The notes under the pieces were generated by a model. It made no database searches. It was not told the origin of the DNA and saw only the letters and a program-made list of their open reading frames with translations. Below are positions 36,175 through 44,822 of a stretch of 64,000 nt of DNA, piece by piece. The stretch covers positions 1,550,099 to 1,614,098 of the forward strand of contig NZ_JABEKT010000001.1 of NCBI RefSeq assembly GCF_013283195.1. Direction: 5' to 3'. The translations under genes were made by a program, and so were the position numbers. Every line of letters begins with the position of its first letter. Positions within the stretch are counted from its first letter, which is position 1. The stretch comes from Ensifer adhaerens (GTDB lineage Bacteria; Pseudomonadota; Alphaproteobacteria; Rhizobiales; Rhizobiaceae).

Positions 36175-36870
36175 ATGAACAACCGGTGCATCAACGTGGC
36201 AGTCCTTGCGCTTGTCAAACAGTGGGACGGCCATAAGACGAAGGCTTATCGGAACGTTGCTGGCCTCTGGAGCGTCGGATACAGCCCCACCAGCGCGGCA
36301 GGGGCTCCGCTGGTGGGGCCGAGTTTGATCATCACCGAAGCGCACTCGGAAGAGATCCTGAGCGCCGATCTCGCAACGTTTGAGGCGCGATTCTCAAGCA
36401 TGGTCAAAGTGCCGCCGACCGACGACCAGTTCGCAGTTCTCGTTTCCTTCGATTTCAACACCGGCAGGCTCGGCAAATCGACGCTGCTGAAGAAGCTGAA
36501 CAGGGGCGACTATAACGCCGTGCCGGCCGAACTGATGAAATAGGTTAATGTTGGCGGTAAGCGGGTGACGAGCCTCGTCAACCGCTGATCGGCCTAAGTG
36601 GGGCTTTGGGCCAAAGACGAATTCGTCTCCACCAACACACAGCCGACCGGGCCGAAGGCACCGGAAGTCGTGACGAAGGAAACGTCGGTTGGGCGGCAGG
36701 CATCCTCTAGACGATCGCATTCGCCTTCACCGGCAATGGTCCGCTGCAGTGGGCGTTGCCGGCGGTGCTCGTCGTTGCCTTTGCGATCGGCGCTTCCTTC
36801 TTCATCCGCGGTCGGCTCGATCCAGCATGGTCGCCTGGCCGAAAATCATTGCAGGCGGGCCGGGGCTCGC
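36175..36870 (+). pseudogene. Phage endolysin (GH24 lysozyme with C-terminal membrane segment), degraded
   Basis: The first 122 codons encode a lysozyme-like domain (ALVKQWDGHKTKAYRNVAGL, with the catalytic Glu position reading Asp in QWDG, then FDFNTGRLGKSTLLKKLN). It then hits TAG where Trp is expected (ELMK-stop-VNVGGKRVT), TGA after LVNR, TAA before VGLWAKDEF, a one-base loss near 36690 and another TAG at about 36708. The shifted frame still encodes a membrane helix (LPAVLVVAFAIGASFFIRG). A clear pseudogene of a prophage lysis gene. Confidence 0.8.
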
Positions 36871-37057
36871 CGGTGTCCTTTGGCTCGTCTTCGCCATTCG
36901 CGAGGACGGCGTCCGCTCGGTCACCAATGCATTCGAAAGGCAGAACAATACGGCGGCACATTCCACGGGCGTTTCTCTCCCTGAGTATGACGGTTGCCCT
37001 AACGGTCTGCGGGACTTTGGCGCGGGTAACTGCCGCCGGCCGTTCAACGAAAGATAG
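36827..37057 (+). CDS. Small phage membrane protein, spanin-like
   Basis: A 76-residue ORF with an N-terminal membrane helix (GGPGLAGVLWLVFAI) and a soluble tail containing two Cys (YDGCPNGLRDFGAGNCRRP). It overlaps the end of the broken endolysin in another frame, the usual position of a spanin or similar lysis accessory gene in rhizobial prophages. Start ATG 36827. Probably a leftover without function now, since its partner is destroyed. Confidence 0.5.
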   Translation: MVAWPKIIAGGPGLAGVLWLVFAIREDGVRSVTNAFERQNNTAAHSTGVSLPEYDGCPNGLRDFGAGNCRRPFNER

Positions 37058-37133
37058 ACCGGACAGTTGTCGGCCTCTGCGCCGGCGGCGTCTGGGCGAG
37101 TTCGAAATGCGTGAGGCATGGGAAGGGCGCTAG

Positions 37134-37580
37134 ATGGCACCAGCGAATGTAGATGCGGCGGTGCGCTACCAGCTTGGCGAACTCGCGGCGGAGATGCGTA
37201 CACTGCGCGACACGATGCGCCGGATACAGGAGCGCGCTGACCGAGCGGAGGACAAAGCGGCGGAAAGTCGAGCGGCACCGCGTCGACGTATGGATGAGCT
37301 TATCGGTCGCGTCGTTCATCTAGAGACATCAACCGCCACGATCGTGGCAGATGTTGCCGAAATGAAGCCGGTTACCGACGGCGTGAAGCGGTGGAAGCCG
37401 ATGGGTATCGGCGCACTCGGTGTCACTGGCATTGTGGGAATGGCGCTCGGCGTCAGCTTCGGCGAGGAGATACGCGGAATTGTGCTTGCCATCGGCGGCA
37501 GGTTTGAATTGGTACAACTCTTAGGTTGTGAGAATTTAAGTATTGGGTTGTTGCGAGAGCTACTTCGCGCTAAAAATTAG
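37134..37580 (+). CDS. DUF1515 family phage protein
   Basis: A 148-residue protein. The N-terminal 75 residues are a charged coiled coil (GELAAEMRTLRDTMRRIQE...), followed by TSTATIVADVAEMKPVTDGV and a membrane segment (GVTGIVGMALGVSF). This is the DUF1515 layout found in rhizobial prophages near lysis genes. The last 25 codons (from about 37505) turn abruptly AT-rich, suggesting a recombination joint that replaced the native C terminus. Confidence 0.7.
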   Translation: MAPANVDAAVRYQLGELAAEMRTLRDTMRRIQERADRAEDKAAESRAAPRRRMDELIGRVVHLETSTATIVADVAEMKPVTDGVKRWKPMGIGALGVTGIVGMALGVSFGEEIRGIVLAIGGRFELVQLLGCENLSIGLLRELLRAKN

Positions 37581-37964
37581 TTCGACGGGTGTTTGGACTA
37601 CAGCGGGTACATTTTCGCGCAGTTGGTCCATGGAGACAGTCACACAATCTTTAATTTCGGTGGCGTCGCCGAAGCGAAGATCTACCGCGCTCCCGGTGTC
37701 CCGATGCATCGCGCTGCGCGCGACGGCTTGGCCTCACTCGTTCCAAGCAATTGTTATCCTGGAACGAACGACATCCTGGTTCTTTCTCTGGGTGAGATTG
37801 AAAGCCAGGCGCAGATACCGAAGCACGCCAGATTGAACGGTCGATCAACGCTTGAAGAGGTCGATGCTTTCTGTGACCGGTTGGCCTTGCTGAGGAAATC
37901 TCTGAAAGCCGATAGGTCCTTGTTCTCAAACTTTCTCCGCACATCTGCCAAGGTCGATCGGTAG
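37581..37964 (+). pseudogene. GDSH-motif (surface polysaccharide-type) protein fragment
   Basis: Open frame directly following the DUF1515 stop in the same frame, with only a TTG (37593) as possible start. It contains LVHGDSHTIFNFGG and ILVLSLGEIE, patterns I associate with the start of GDSH-type proteins encoded near glycan-modification genes. It ends early at a TAG. Probably a fragment related to the FkbM genes. Confidence 0.4.
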
Positions 37965-38411
37965 TTTTGACAACTCCGCGGATTGCCGAGATTCGTGTTG
38001 CTCATGACTACGTAGGTATCTAGTACGCCGTTGTCGCCCAGAATCTCTTCTCTTCATCGATCCAGTCTTTGAGCGCCTCGGTCGTCATCGGCGTTTCTCG
38101 ATGCCCTGGCTCCTGCATTCTAGGACATGGTCAATCGTGCTCATATGTGCGCTCCCGCTGGCCGAAGTTCCAGTTTCCCATCTGCCTTAAATGCCCCCCC
38201 AGTCTAGGCAGTGGCGTGCAATGGTTGAGTGCACCGTAAACTTTCGCCCGGTCCCCCCTTAGTTTGCAGTTTTTTGCGGAACGGGCTGTAAAACCTATTT
38301 GCGTTCCCATCTGTTCAAGGTACGTCGCTGTTGTTGAAAAATCTGCTGTTTGTCGATTTCGCGCAAAAAAGCCTTGCAATCAAAGGCCCATCGCCATAGT
38401 GAGACCTCAAC
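37965..38411. other. Non-coding stretch before tRNA-Ser
   Basis: 447 bases of lower GC content. A minus-strand frame at 38131-38379 has no ribosome binding site and matches nothing I know. The 100 bases before the tRNA should hold its promoter. Confidence 0.4.
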
Positions 38412-38501
38412 GGAGAGGTGGCCGAGTGGTCGAAGGCGCTCCCCTGCTAAGGGAGTATACCCGGAAGGGTATCGAGGGTTCGAATCCCTTCTTCTCCGCC
38501 A
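38412..38501 (+). tRNA. tRNA-Ser (anticodon GCT)
   Basis: Complete class II tRNA. The acceptor stem GGAGAGG pairs with CTTCTCC (one G:U), the D arm begins TGGCCGAGTGGTC, and the anticodon GCT at 38446-38448 lies in CTGCTAA. A long variable arm (TATACCCGGAAGGGTATC) and the T arm GAGGGTTCGAATCCCTT follow. CCA is encoded at 38499-38501, followed by a T7 run that may act as terminator. It reads AGC/AGU codons. tRNA-Ser genes are common integration sites, and both flanks carry mobile-element debris. Confidence 0.97.
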
Positions 38502-38632
38502 TTATTTTTTTGGGCCACAGGCGATCCCAATTGCATCCGATTTTTCAAAGATTTGAAGCAGTCCCTAATGAAGGGGTCTGTTGTTGCTGTGACTCAGTCG
38601 AGTAACCCAGACATGTCTTGGGACACATTCGG

Positions 38633-38903
38633 CTAGGATTCGAGAAGACGATAAAGGCTGTCGGCCAGATGTCCGCCCTTCCGGGGCAGCCCGTCGAGAT
38701 CGCGTGCATTGAAGCGCCCCCCAGTCACGCACGATCTGCAGGATCACACTGCCCAATCGGGCGGCATCTGAGCGCCCGCCGCCGTCATGGATCGAGGCAA
38801 GCGCCATGAGCCGACGAGCTTGGCTCGCATCCGTTGTCTGTCGGGCCGAAAGGCGCAGCCTCTCCCCTTCAAAGTCCGCCCGGAACGAAACCGCTGAACC
38901 CAT
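38633..38903 (-). pseudogene. IS630-family transposase, N-terminal remnant
   Basis: ATG 38903 has a strong AGGAGG site. It encodes MGSAVSFRADFEGERLRLS, then QARRLMALASIHDGGGRSDAARLG and ILQIVRDW, the N-terminal helix-turn-helix of rhizobial IS630 transposases. A frameshift follows RDW; the other frame continues as RFNARDLDGLP and stops at 38633. The catalytic DDE domain is missing. It lies 130 bases beyond tRNA-Ser. Confidence 0.75.
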
Positions 38904-39064
38904 CGCAAACCTCCTGTCTGCACCCTCGATCGAGACTCGTCGGCTTTTGGGTATCCCGTCAGCCAATATCAATGAGGTTTGGTATTACGCGCTAATTCCT
39001 TCAGTATCTGCAGTCCGTTAGCTCTGTGGTTCTGCCAAGAGATTTGAACTTAGAGCGTAGTTTT

Positions 39065-39083
39065 GGGATTCTATGCCGATCAC
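39065..39083 (+). repeat. 19-bp repeated motif, copy A
   Basis: GGGATTCTATGCCGATCAC. It matches copies at 54195-54213 (one difference), 46970-46988 and, more weakly, 58959-58977. It lies 92 bases before the glycine-zipper lipoprotein start. AGGCGATGTTGAGC follows, similar to AGGCGATGCTAAGC near copy B. Confidence 0.6.
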
Positions 39084-39174
39084 AGGCGATGTTGAGCGAC
39101 ATAATGCTTTAGTGATGGCGTGTATGGCTTCTGCCGCGACCTTCAGATTTGTAGGCGTTACATAGGGGAGTGTG

Positions 39175-39435
39175 ATGAAGAAGTTGCTGCTGTGCATTTT
39201 GGCAGGTTTGGCGCTTGCTGGCTGTTCATCGACTCAACAGGGTGCCGGCATCGGCGCAGCAACCGGTGCAGTCGTTGGTGGCGCTGTGAGAAACGACGTC
39301 CGTGGTGCGGCCGTTGGCGCTGCGATCGGCGGCGTGTCAGGGGCGATCATCGGAAATGTGGCTGGCCAGCCGGGCCAATGCCGGTTCCAGGATCGTAATA
39401 CCGGCCGTGTATATGTTGCGCCCTGCCCACGTTGA
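39175..39435 (+). CDS. Glycine-zipper lipoprotein
   Basis: An 86-residue lipoprotein with lipobox LALAGC (lipidated Cys17). The mature part carries an Ala/Gly-rich zipper (GAGIGAATGAVVGGAVRN, then GAAVGAAIGGVSGAIIGN), which packs as membrane-inserted helices. It ends in a short Cys-containing tail (CRFQDRNTGRVYVAPCPR). Similar small proteins are osmotically or stress induced and sit in the outer membrane. ATG 39175 is favoured over GTG 39172 because AGGGGAG is correctly spaced for it. Confidence 0.85.
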   Translation: MKKLLLCILAGLALAGCSSTQQGAGIGAATGAVVGGAVRNDVRGAAVGAAIGGVSGAIIGNVAGQPGQCRFQDRNTGRVYVAPCPR

Positions 39436-39748
39436 ACCGGCGTGTCGCGATGACGATCAATCGTGCTCCGCGGCTGCGGAGTATACTTCGAGGATCGTTC
39501 AAACCGGTTCTGTGACGCGGATTCTTCCTGCGCGGCTCCTGTGGTCGGCTTCCCTGAAAAGTGATTGGTGCGGAATGTTGGCCTTCAGGCCGGGGAGCCT
39601 AGCCGGGCTTTCCGGATAAGACATCAGGCCGGCGGCCTGGGGTGCATGCCAAGCCGGTGTCCAACCACCGCCAAGAAAGCACGCGACCCGAAATGCGAGA
39701 TTCCAGCGTCCTCCCGGGACGCGCCCTTTGGCTCAACGGAGGCACGAT
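39436..39748. other. Intergenic region before the AbgT gene
   Basis: 313 bases. A CTCCGC-GGCT-GCGGAG hairpin at 39466-39481 lacks a T tail. No other structure recognised; the AbgT promoter must lie here. Confidence 0.35.
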
Positions 39749-41296
39749 ATGGCCACTGCCAATGCCGCATCCAAGACCACGATGCAGAGATTTCTCGACG
39801 CTGTCGAGAAGGTGGGCAACATGGTTCCCCACCCTGTGGTCATCTTCCTCATTCTCATCGGCATTGTCATCGTCCTTTCGGCTGTGCTCGGCGCTTTTGG
39901 AGCGGCGGTCACCTACGAGCGCATCAACCCGGATACGCACGAGATCGAACAGGCATCGACGGCAATCCGCAGCTTGCTGAATGTGGAGGGCATCCGCTTT
40001 CTCTACTCGTCGCTCATTCCCAACTTCATGAGCTTCACCGCCGTGGGGCTGATGATTGCTGCCATGATCGGCGCGGGCGTCGCCGAGGAATCCGGTCTGG
40101 TCACCGCGCTGATCCGCAAGCTCGTCATTGTCTCACCGCGCTGGGCGCTGACCTATATTCTGGCCTTCGTCGGCATCCTGGCAAGCATCGCGGCTGACGC
40201 TGGTTATCTGGTGCTGATCCCGCTTGCCGGTGTTGCCTATCTCGCTGTCGGACGACATCCGCTTGCGGGCCTCGCGCTCGGCTTCGCAGCCGTGGCCGGT
40301 GCCTTCACGGTCAACATGCTGATCAAGCCTCTCGATGCCGTCCTCGTCGAATTCACCAACGATGCGGCGCATCTTGTCGATCCCAACCGGTCGATCGGCC
40401 TGGCATCCAATCTTTGGTTCTCAATCGCCTCGGTGGTGTTCCTGACGGTCGTGATCGCTTTCATTACCGATCGCATCATCGCACCGCGGCTGGGAGAGTA
40501 TAATCCTGAGGCCGCCGAAGGCGGTGTTCAGAATCAGGGAGCGACCCTCTCCGAGCAGGAATCACGCGGTCTGCGCTTTGCTCTTTACGGGCTCATCGCC
40601 CTCCTTGCGGTGTTCCTCCTTCTGACCATCCCAAGCGGCGCGCCGCTGCGCAATCCCACCACCGGCGAGCTCATTGGCAATTCACCGTTCATGAACGGCC
40701 TGATTGCCCTGATCATGCTGATCTTTCTGGTGACGGGATGGACTTACGGCATCGGTGCCGGAACGATGCGAACCTTGGCGGAGGTGATTGCGGCGATCGA
40801 GAAGTCGATCAAGAACATGGGCGGAACGATCTTCTTGTTCTTCGTTCTCAGCCAGTTCGTTGCCTATTTCACCTATACCAACATTGGCACGGTCATGGCC
40901 TTGAGCCTATCGGGTGCCCTGCAGGCTGCCAATATCGGGCCGCTGCCGCTCCTGATCGGCTTCATCGTCGTCGTCGCGATCATCGACCTGCTGCTGACAG
41001 GGGCGATTGCAAAATGGGCAATCTTCGCGCCTGTCTTTGTGCCGCTGTTGATGAAGCTCGGCGTAGAGCCGGAAGCGGTTCTGGCGGCCTATCGTGTCGG
41101 CGATTCTCCGATGAACGCCATCACCCCGCTCAACGCCTATTTCGCGCTCGTTGTCGGTTTCGCCCAGAAGTATGACAAGTCTGCCGGCGTGGGCACAATC
41201 GTCTCGATGATGCTCCCCTATGTCGTGCTGATGTTCGTGCTTTGGACGGGCCTCTTTGCGGTCTGGAAGGCACTTGGCCTGCCGTGGGGCCTGTGA
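39749..41296 (+). CDS. AbgT-family transporter
   Basis: A 515-residue inner-membrane carrier with about eleven helices and two re-entrant loops. AbgT signature segments are VPHPVVIFLILIGIVIVLS near the start, GWTYGIGAGTMRT in the middle and YRVGDSPMNAITPLNAYFAL near the end. AbgT members take up p-aminobenzoyl-glutamate or export sulfonamides, driven by the proton or sodium gradient. The next gene is an M20 peptidase, a pairing that favours uptake and hydrolysis of an acyl-amino acid or dipeptide. ATG 39749 has GGAGG upstream. Confidence 0.92.
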   Translation: MATANAASKTTMQRFLDAVEKVGNMVPHPVVIFLILIGIVIVLSAVLGAFGAAVTYERINPDTHEIEQASTAIRSLLNVEGIRFLYSSLIPNFMSFTAVGLMIAAMIGAGVAEESGLVTALIRKLVIVSPRWALTYILAFVGILASIAADAGYLVLIPLAGVAYLAVGRHPLAGLALGFAAVAGAFTVNMLIKPLDAVLVEFTNDAAHLVDPNRSIGLASNLWFSIASVVFLTVVIAFITDRIIAPRLGEYNPEAAEGGVQNQGATLSEQESRGLRFALYGLIALLAVFLLLTIPSGAPLRNPTTGELIGNSPFMNGLIALIMLIFLVTGWTYGIGAGTMRTLAEVIAAIEKSIKNMGGTIFLFFVLSQFVAYFTYTNIGTVMALSLSGALQAANIGPLPLLIGFIVVVAIIDLLLTGAIAKWAIFAPVFVPLLMKLGVEPEAVLAAYRVGDSPMNAITPLNAYFALVVGFAQKYDKSAGVGTIVSMMLPYVVLMFVLWTGLFAVWKALGLPWGL

Positions 41297-41340
41297 GGGT
41301 CCATTGGCAACTCTGATCGAAACACCATGCAAACAATCGG

Positions 41341-42552
41341 ATGGATATCATGAGCAACATCTCAATTCCTCTCGACGTCGCCGCAGCGGAAGAACATCTG
41401 ATGCGATTCCTCTCGGTAGAGGGCGTTACCGGACAGGAAAAGAACATCGGTCTGGCTGTGTGTGACGCCCTGAAGAAAATCGGGGTGCCGGACTCAGCCA
41501 TTCGCTTCGATGACGTCAACAAGCGCATTCCGTTGCCGACCGAAACGGGCAATCTGATCGTGGATATTCCGGGAACGCGGCCCGGACCACGGCTGCTCTT
41601 TTCCACGCATCTCGACACGGTACCGCTTTGTGCCGGCGCTAAGCCAAGGCGCGAGGGTGATCGCATTGTGTCTGACGGGACCACCGCGCTCGGCGGCGAT
41701 GCCCGCACCGGCGTTGCCCTTCTTGTGGTTGTTGCGGAGACATTGATCAAGCACAAGCTGCCGCATCCACCGATCACCCTGTTGTTCACCGTGCGTGAAG
41801 AGAGCGGGCTCCATGGTGCAAGGGAACTCAACCCCGCTGACCTCAATGGCGCGGTCATGTGCATCAACGTCGATGGCCAATCGGCTTCGGATCTGATCGT
41901 AGGTGCGGTCGGGCAGGAGAATTGGGAAGTCGAGATCACGGGCAGGGCGTCGCATGCGGGCGTTGCGCCGGAGAAGGGTATCTCGGCGACGCTGGTCGGA
42001 GCAATGGCGCTCGCCGAGGCGAAGCGCAGCGGTTGGTTCGGCAAGGTGGTCAAGCCGGACGGCCGAGGCACGAGCAATATCGGCATCTTCGGCGGCAAGA
42101 ACGACAAGCCTGCCGGCGACGCCACCAACGTCGTAACCGATTACGCTTTCCTCAAGGGTGAGGCGCGCAGCCCCGAAGCCGCATTCGCGACGAAAATCGC
42201 CAACGGCTACAAGGAAGCCTTCTCGAAGGCGCAGAGCGAGGTGACGGACGACAAGGGCGATACGGCCGAGGTGAAATTCAGCCACAAGCCGTCTTATCCG
42301 CCATTCGAACTGGGCAAGGACACGCCGATCGTCAAGCGCGCGACCAAGGCGCTAGGGATCCTCGGCATCGAGCCGGTTTACGTCTTTTCCAATGGCGGCC
42401 TGGACGCCAATTGGCTCGACAAGCACGGCGTGCCGACCATCACCATCGGTGCCGGCCAGGCCGAGATTCATACCATCAAGGAGTACGTCAATCTCAAGGA
42501 GTACGAGAAAGGCTGCCGCCTGGGCATCCTTATGGCGACCTTGGATGACTAG
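41341..42552 (+). CDS. M20-family (peptidase T-like) metallopeptidase
   Basis: A 403-residue di-zinc peptidase or amidohydrolase. Zinc ligands visible are His/Asp in LFSTHLDTVP (near 88), Asp in LGGDARTGVA, the catalytic/ligand Glu pair in TVREESGLHG, Asp in NVDGQS and the terminal His in EIHTIKEYVN. The lid domain starts with ITGRASHAG. It lies 44 bases after the AbgT gene and is probably co-transcribed, hydrolysing what the carrier brings in. ATG 41350 is an alternative start nine bases inside. Confidence 0.88.
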   Translation: MDIMSNISIPLDVAAAEEHLMRFLSVEGVTGQEKNIGLAVCDALKKIGVPDSAIRFDDVNKRIPLPTETGNLIVDIPGTRPGPRLLFSTHLDTVPLCAGAKPRREGDRIVSDGTTALGGDARTGVALLVVVAETLIKHKLPHPPITLLFTVREESGLHGARELNPADLNGAVMCINVDGQSASDLIVGAVGQENWEVEITGRASHAGVAPEKGISATLVGAMALAEAKRSGWFGKVVKPDGRGTSNIGIFGGKNDKPAGDATNVVTDYAFLKGEARSPEAAFATKIANGYKEAFSKAQSEVTDDKGDTAEVKFSHKPSYPPFELGKDTPIVKRATKALGILGIEPVYVFSNGGLDANWLDKHGVPTITIGAGQAEIHTIKEYVNLKEYEKGCRLGILMATLDD

Positions 42553-42756
42553 CGGTTTCGCTGGGCTGTTCGCCGGTGGAAGAGGGCGCCTCTGCGGTCG
42601 ATCCCTGACCTGACAGTCATCAAGGCCACGTCAGGTCCGGAGGCCGTTGACTGCTCGAGGCGAACTCACCGGACGTAGTGTGTATGTCGACGTTGCGTGG
42701 ACAGCGCGGCTGTGTGGTTTGGACGGCCCGAAGGGGCCAAATGAGGAGCGGAGCGA

Positions 42757-44592
42757 TTGAGCCCGATAGCATACACCGCCACCATCATCGCCGTTGCCGT
42801 CGTTCTGTTCGTCTGGAACAAGCTGCCGGTTGTGTTCGTGGCGATGCTGACCGCATTGGCGCTGTGGGCGACCGGTGTTCTCACACTTGGTCAGGCGCTT
42901 GGCGGATTTGGTGATCCGGCCGTCATCTTTATCGCATCGCTCTTCGTCGTCAGCTCGGGACTCGAGGTCACCGGTGTGACGGCCTGGGCCGGGCAACTGC
43001 TGATCCGCGGCGCGGGCGAAGAAAGCCGCACGCGCCTCCTGCTCCTGACCATGGTGCTCGTCTCGCTTCTCACCGCGCTTATCAGCGTCAACGGTGCCGT
43101 TGCGGCGCTTCTGCCTGTGGTGGTCGTCATCGCTGTCCGCCTTCGGCGGAATTCCTCGCAGCTGCTCATGCCGCTCGTCTTTGCGGCGCACGCCGGCTCC
43201 ATGCTCGCGCTGACGGGAACGCCGGTAAACGTGCTGGTGTCGGAAGCAGCCATCGATGCGGAGGGGCGTGGTTTCAGCTTCTTCGAGTTCGCCCTTGTGG
43301 GTGTTCCGCTTCTGGCCGGGACGATGGCGATTATCGTGCTGTTCGGGAAGCAGCTTCTGCCCGAGCGCAACGGTGCCACCATGCCTGCCGACTTCAGTCA
43401 GCATGCAAAGACGCTCGTCGAGCAATATGGCCTGGCGAGTGGAATCTATCAGATGCGTGTGCGCGCAAGCTCGCCCTTCGTGGGTGCATCATCGTCCGCA
43501 GTTGATCTTTCTGCCTATCCAGGGCTGCAGCTCGTTGCCATTCAGGAGGGTGAAACGGCCGGTCCTATCAGGCGGCAGCAGCTGGCCGAGGGGGATCATC
43601 TGCTTGTGCGCGGCGAGGCTGAAAGCGCCGCCGTATTCGCCGCCGAGATGCATCTCGCCTTTCGTGACGAGAAGGCGGGGGGGCAAGGCGAGGAAACGCT
43701 TTTCAATCGCAGTTCAGGCCTAGCTGAAGTCGTCATCCCGCCACGCTCCGGGCTCATTGGCGAAACCGTCTTTCCGGGCATGGTTACCGACAGCGGCGAC
43801 TTGATCGTTCTGGCGGTGCAGCGCGCCGGGGCGCAAATCGCAGCCGGAAGCGCAACCAGGGATGCGGGTGGTATCGTGCTGCAGGCCGGTGACACGATGC
43901 TTCTGCAGGGAACCTGGAAGGCGCTTGACGTTCACCTGGATGATCCGGACGTGCTGGTGGTCAATTCGCCGGAGCTCGTCCGCCGTCAAGCTGTTCCGAT
44001 GGGACCGGGCGCGCGCCAGGCGGTCATCATCCTGTTCGCCATGGTTCTGCTTCTCGCCACGGGCCTTGTGCCGCCCGCAGTGGCCGGCCTGCTCGCTGCC
44101 GGTGCGATCATCTTGTCGGGGATCATGAGCGTCGAGCAATCCTATCGCGCTGTCGGCTGGACGACTGTGATCCTCGTGGGTGCGATGATGCCGCTGTCCA
44201 CTGCCATGGTGCAAACAGGCGCGGCAAAACTGATGGCAGAGCATTTGGTCAACCTCGTTGGGGATGCCGGCCCGATCGCACTGCTCGCCGGTTTGTTCGT
44301 CCTGACGGCGATCATGGGACAACTGATCAGCAACACAGCAACCGCACTGATCGTTATTCCGATCGGCGTGGCGGCAGCGACGGCCATGGGTATTTCCCCG
44401 CGTCCGGTGCTTATGAGCACCGCTGTGGCGGCGGCCGGGGCGTTTCTCACTCCCATTGCAACGCCGACCAACCTGATGGTGATGGGGCCGGGTGGTTATG
44501 CCTTCACCGATTATTGGAAGCTTGGATTGCCTCTGCTGATCTGGTTTTTCGTCGTCTCCGTGTTCATCGTACCGTTGATCTGGCGCTTCTGA
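42757..44592 (+). CDS. SLC13/DASS-type permease with two TrkA-C domains
   Basis: A 611-residue carrier. Two transmembrane halves (about 1-200 and 420-611) flank two RCK/TrkA-C regulatory domains (about 225-300 and 320-400). The transport motifs FAAHAGSMLALTGTPVNVLV and FLTPIATPTNLMVMGPGGY contain the substrate/sodium SNT-like turns (TGTPVN, TPTN). Such proteins import sulfate, phosphate or dicarboxylates. The start is TTG 42757, with GGAGCGA immediately upstream. It is separated by 204 bases from the peptidase gene. Confidence 0.88.
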   Translation: MSPIAYTATIIAVAVVLFVWNKLPVVFVAMLTALALWATGVLTLGQALGGFGDPAVIFIASLFVVSSGLEVTGVTAWAGQLLIRGAGEESRTRLLLLTMVLVSLLTALISVNGAVAALLPVVVVIAVRLRRNSSQLLMPLVFAAHAGSMLALTGTPVNVLVSEAAIDAEGRGFSFFEFALVGVPLLAGTMAIIVLFGKQLLPERNGATMPADFSQHAKTLVEQYGLASGIYQMRVRASSPFVGASSSAVDLSAYPGLQLVAIQEGETAGPIRRQQLAEGDHLLVRGEAESAAVFAAEMHLAFRDEKAGGQGEETLFNRSSGLAEVVIPPRSGLIGETVFPGMVTDSGDLIVLAVQRAGAQIAAGSATRDAGGIVLQAGDTMLLQGTWKALDVHLDDPDVLVVNSPELVRRQAVPMGPGARQAVIILFAMVLLLATGLVPPAVAGLLAAGAIILSGIMSVEQSYRAVGWTTVILVGAMMPLSTAMVQTGAAKLMAEHLVNLVGDAGPIALLAGLFVLTAIMGQLISNTATALIVIPIGVAAATAMGISPRPVLMSTAVAAAGAFLTPIATPTNLMVMGPGGYAFTDYWKLGLPLLIWFFVVSVFIVPLIWRF

Positions 44593-44654
44593 TCTTCGGG
44601 GGCGCGCCGCTCGCTCGCTGCAGCCCGTTTGAGTTGCCGTAGCTGTTTCCGGGA

Positions 44655-44702
44655 CAAAACATGCCGCAATTCAAAGCGCTGCCGCGACCTTTGCGCATCC
44701 TG
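44655..44702. repeat. Short interspersed element, copy 2 (MPxFKxL type)
   Basis: AAACATGCCGCAATTCAAAG and the following GCTGCCGCGACCTTTGCGC align with the 29609 copy, and AAAGGCGCGCG follows. In this copy the small frame from ATG 44661 is longer (61 codons) because its early stop is lost. It lies between the SLC13 gene and the convergent repeat-rich gene. Confidence 0.6.
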
Positions 44703-44822
44703 AAAGGCGCGCGTTGCTGCAGCCCCAGGGGGGGGTGTTCGCCGCTCGTATTCTTCGGCTGGATATCGGCGAGCGGCGTCGGCCTGAAGCGGGCTGCATC
44801 GATCCGCTTGCTCGCGATCAGC

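Noticed and set aside
38131..38379. 82-codon minus ORF before tRNA-Ser
   Set aside because: No ribosome binding site, no family resemblance, and it lies in decayed mobile DNA.
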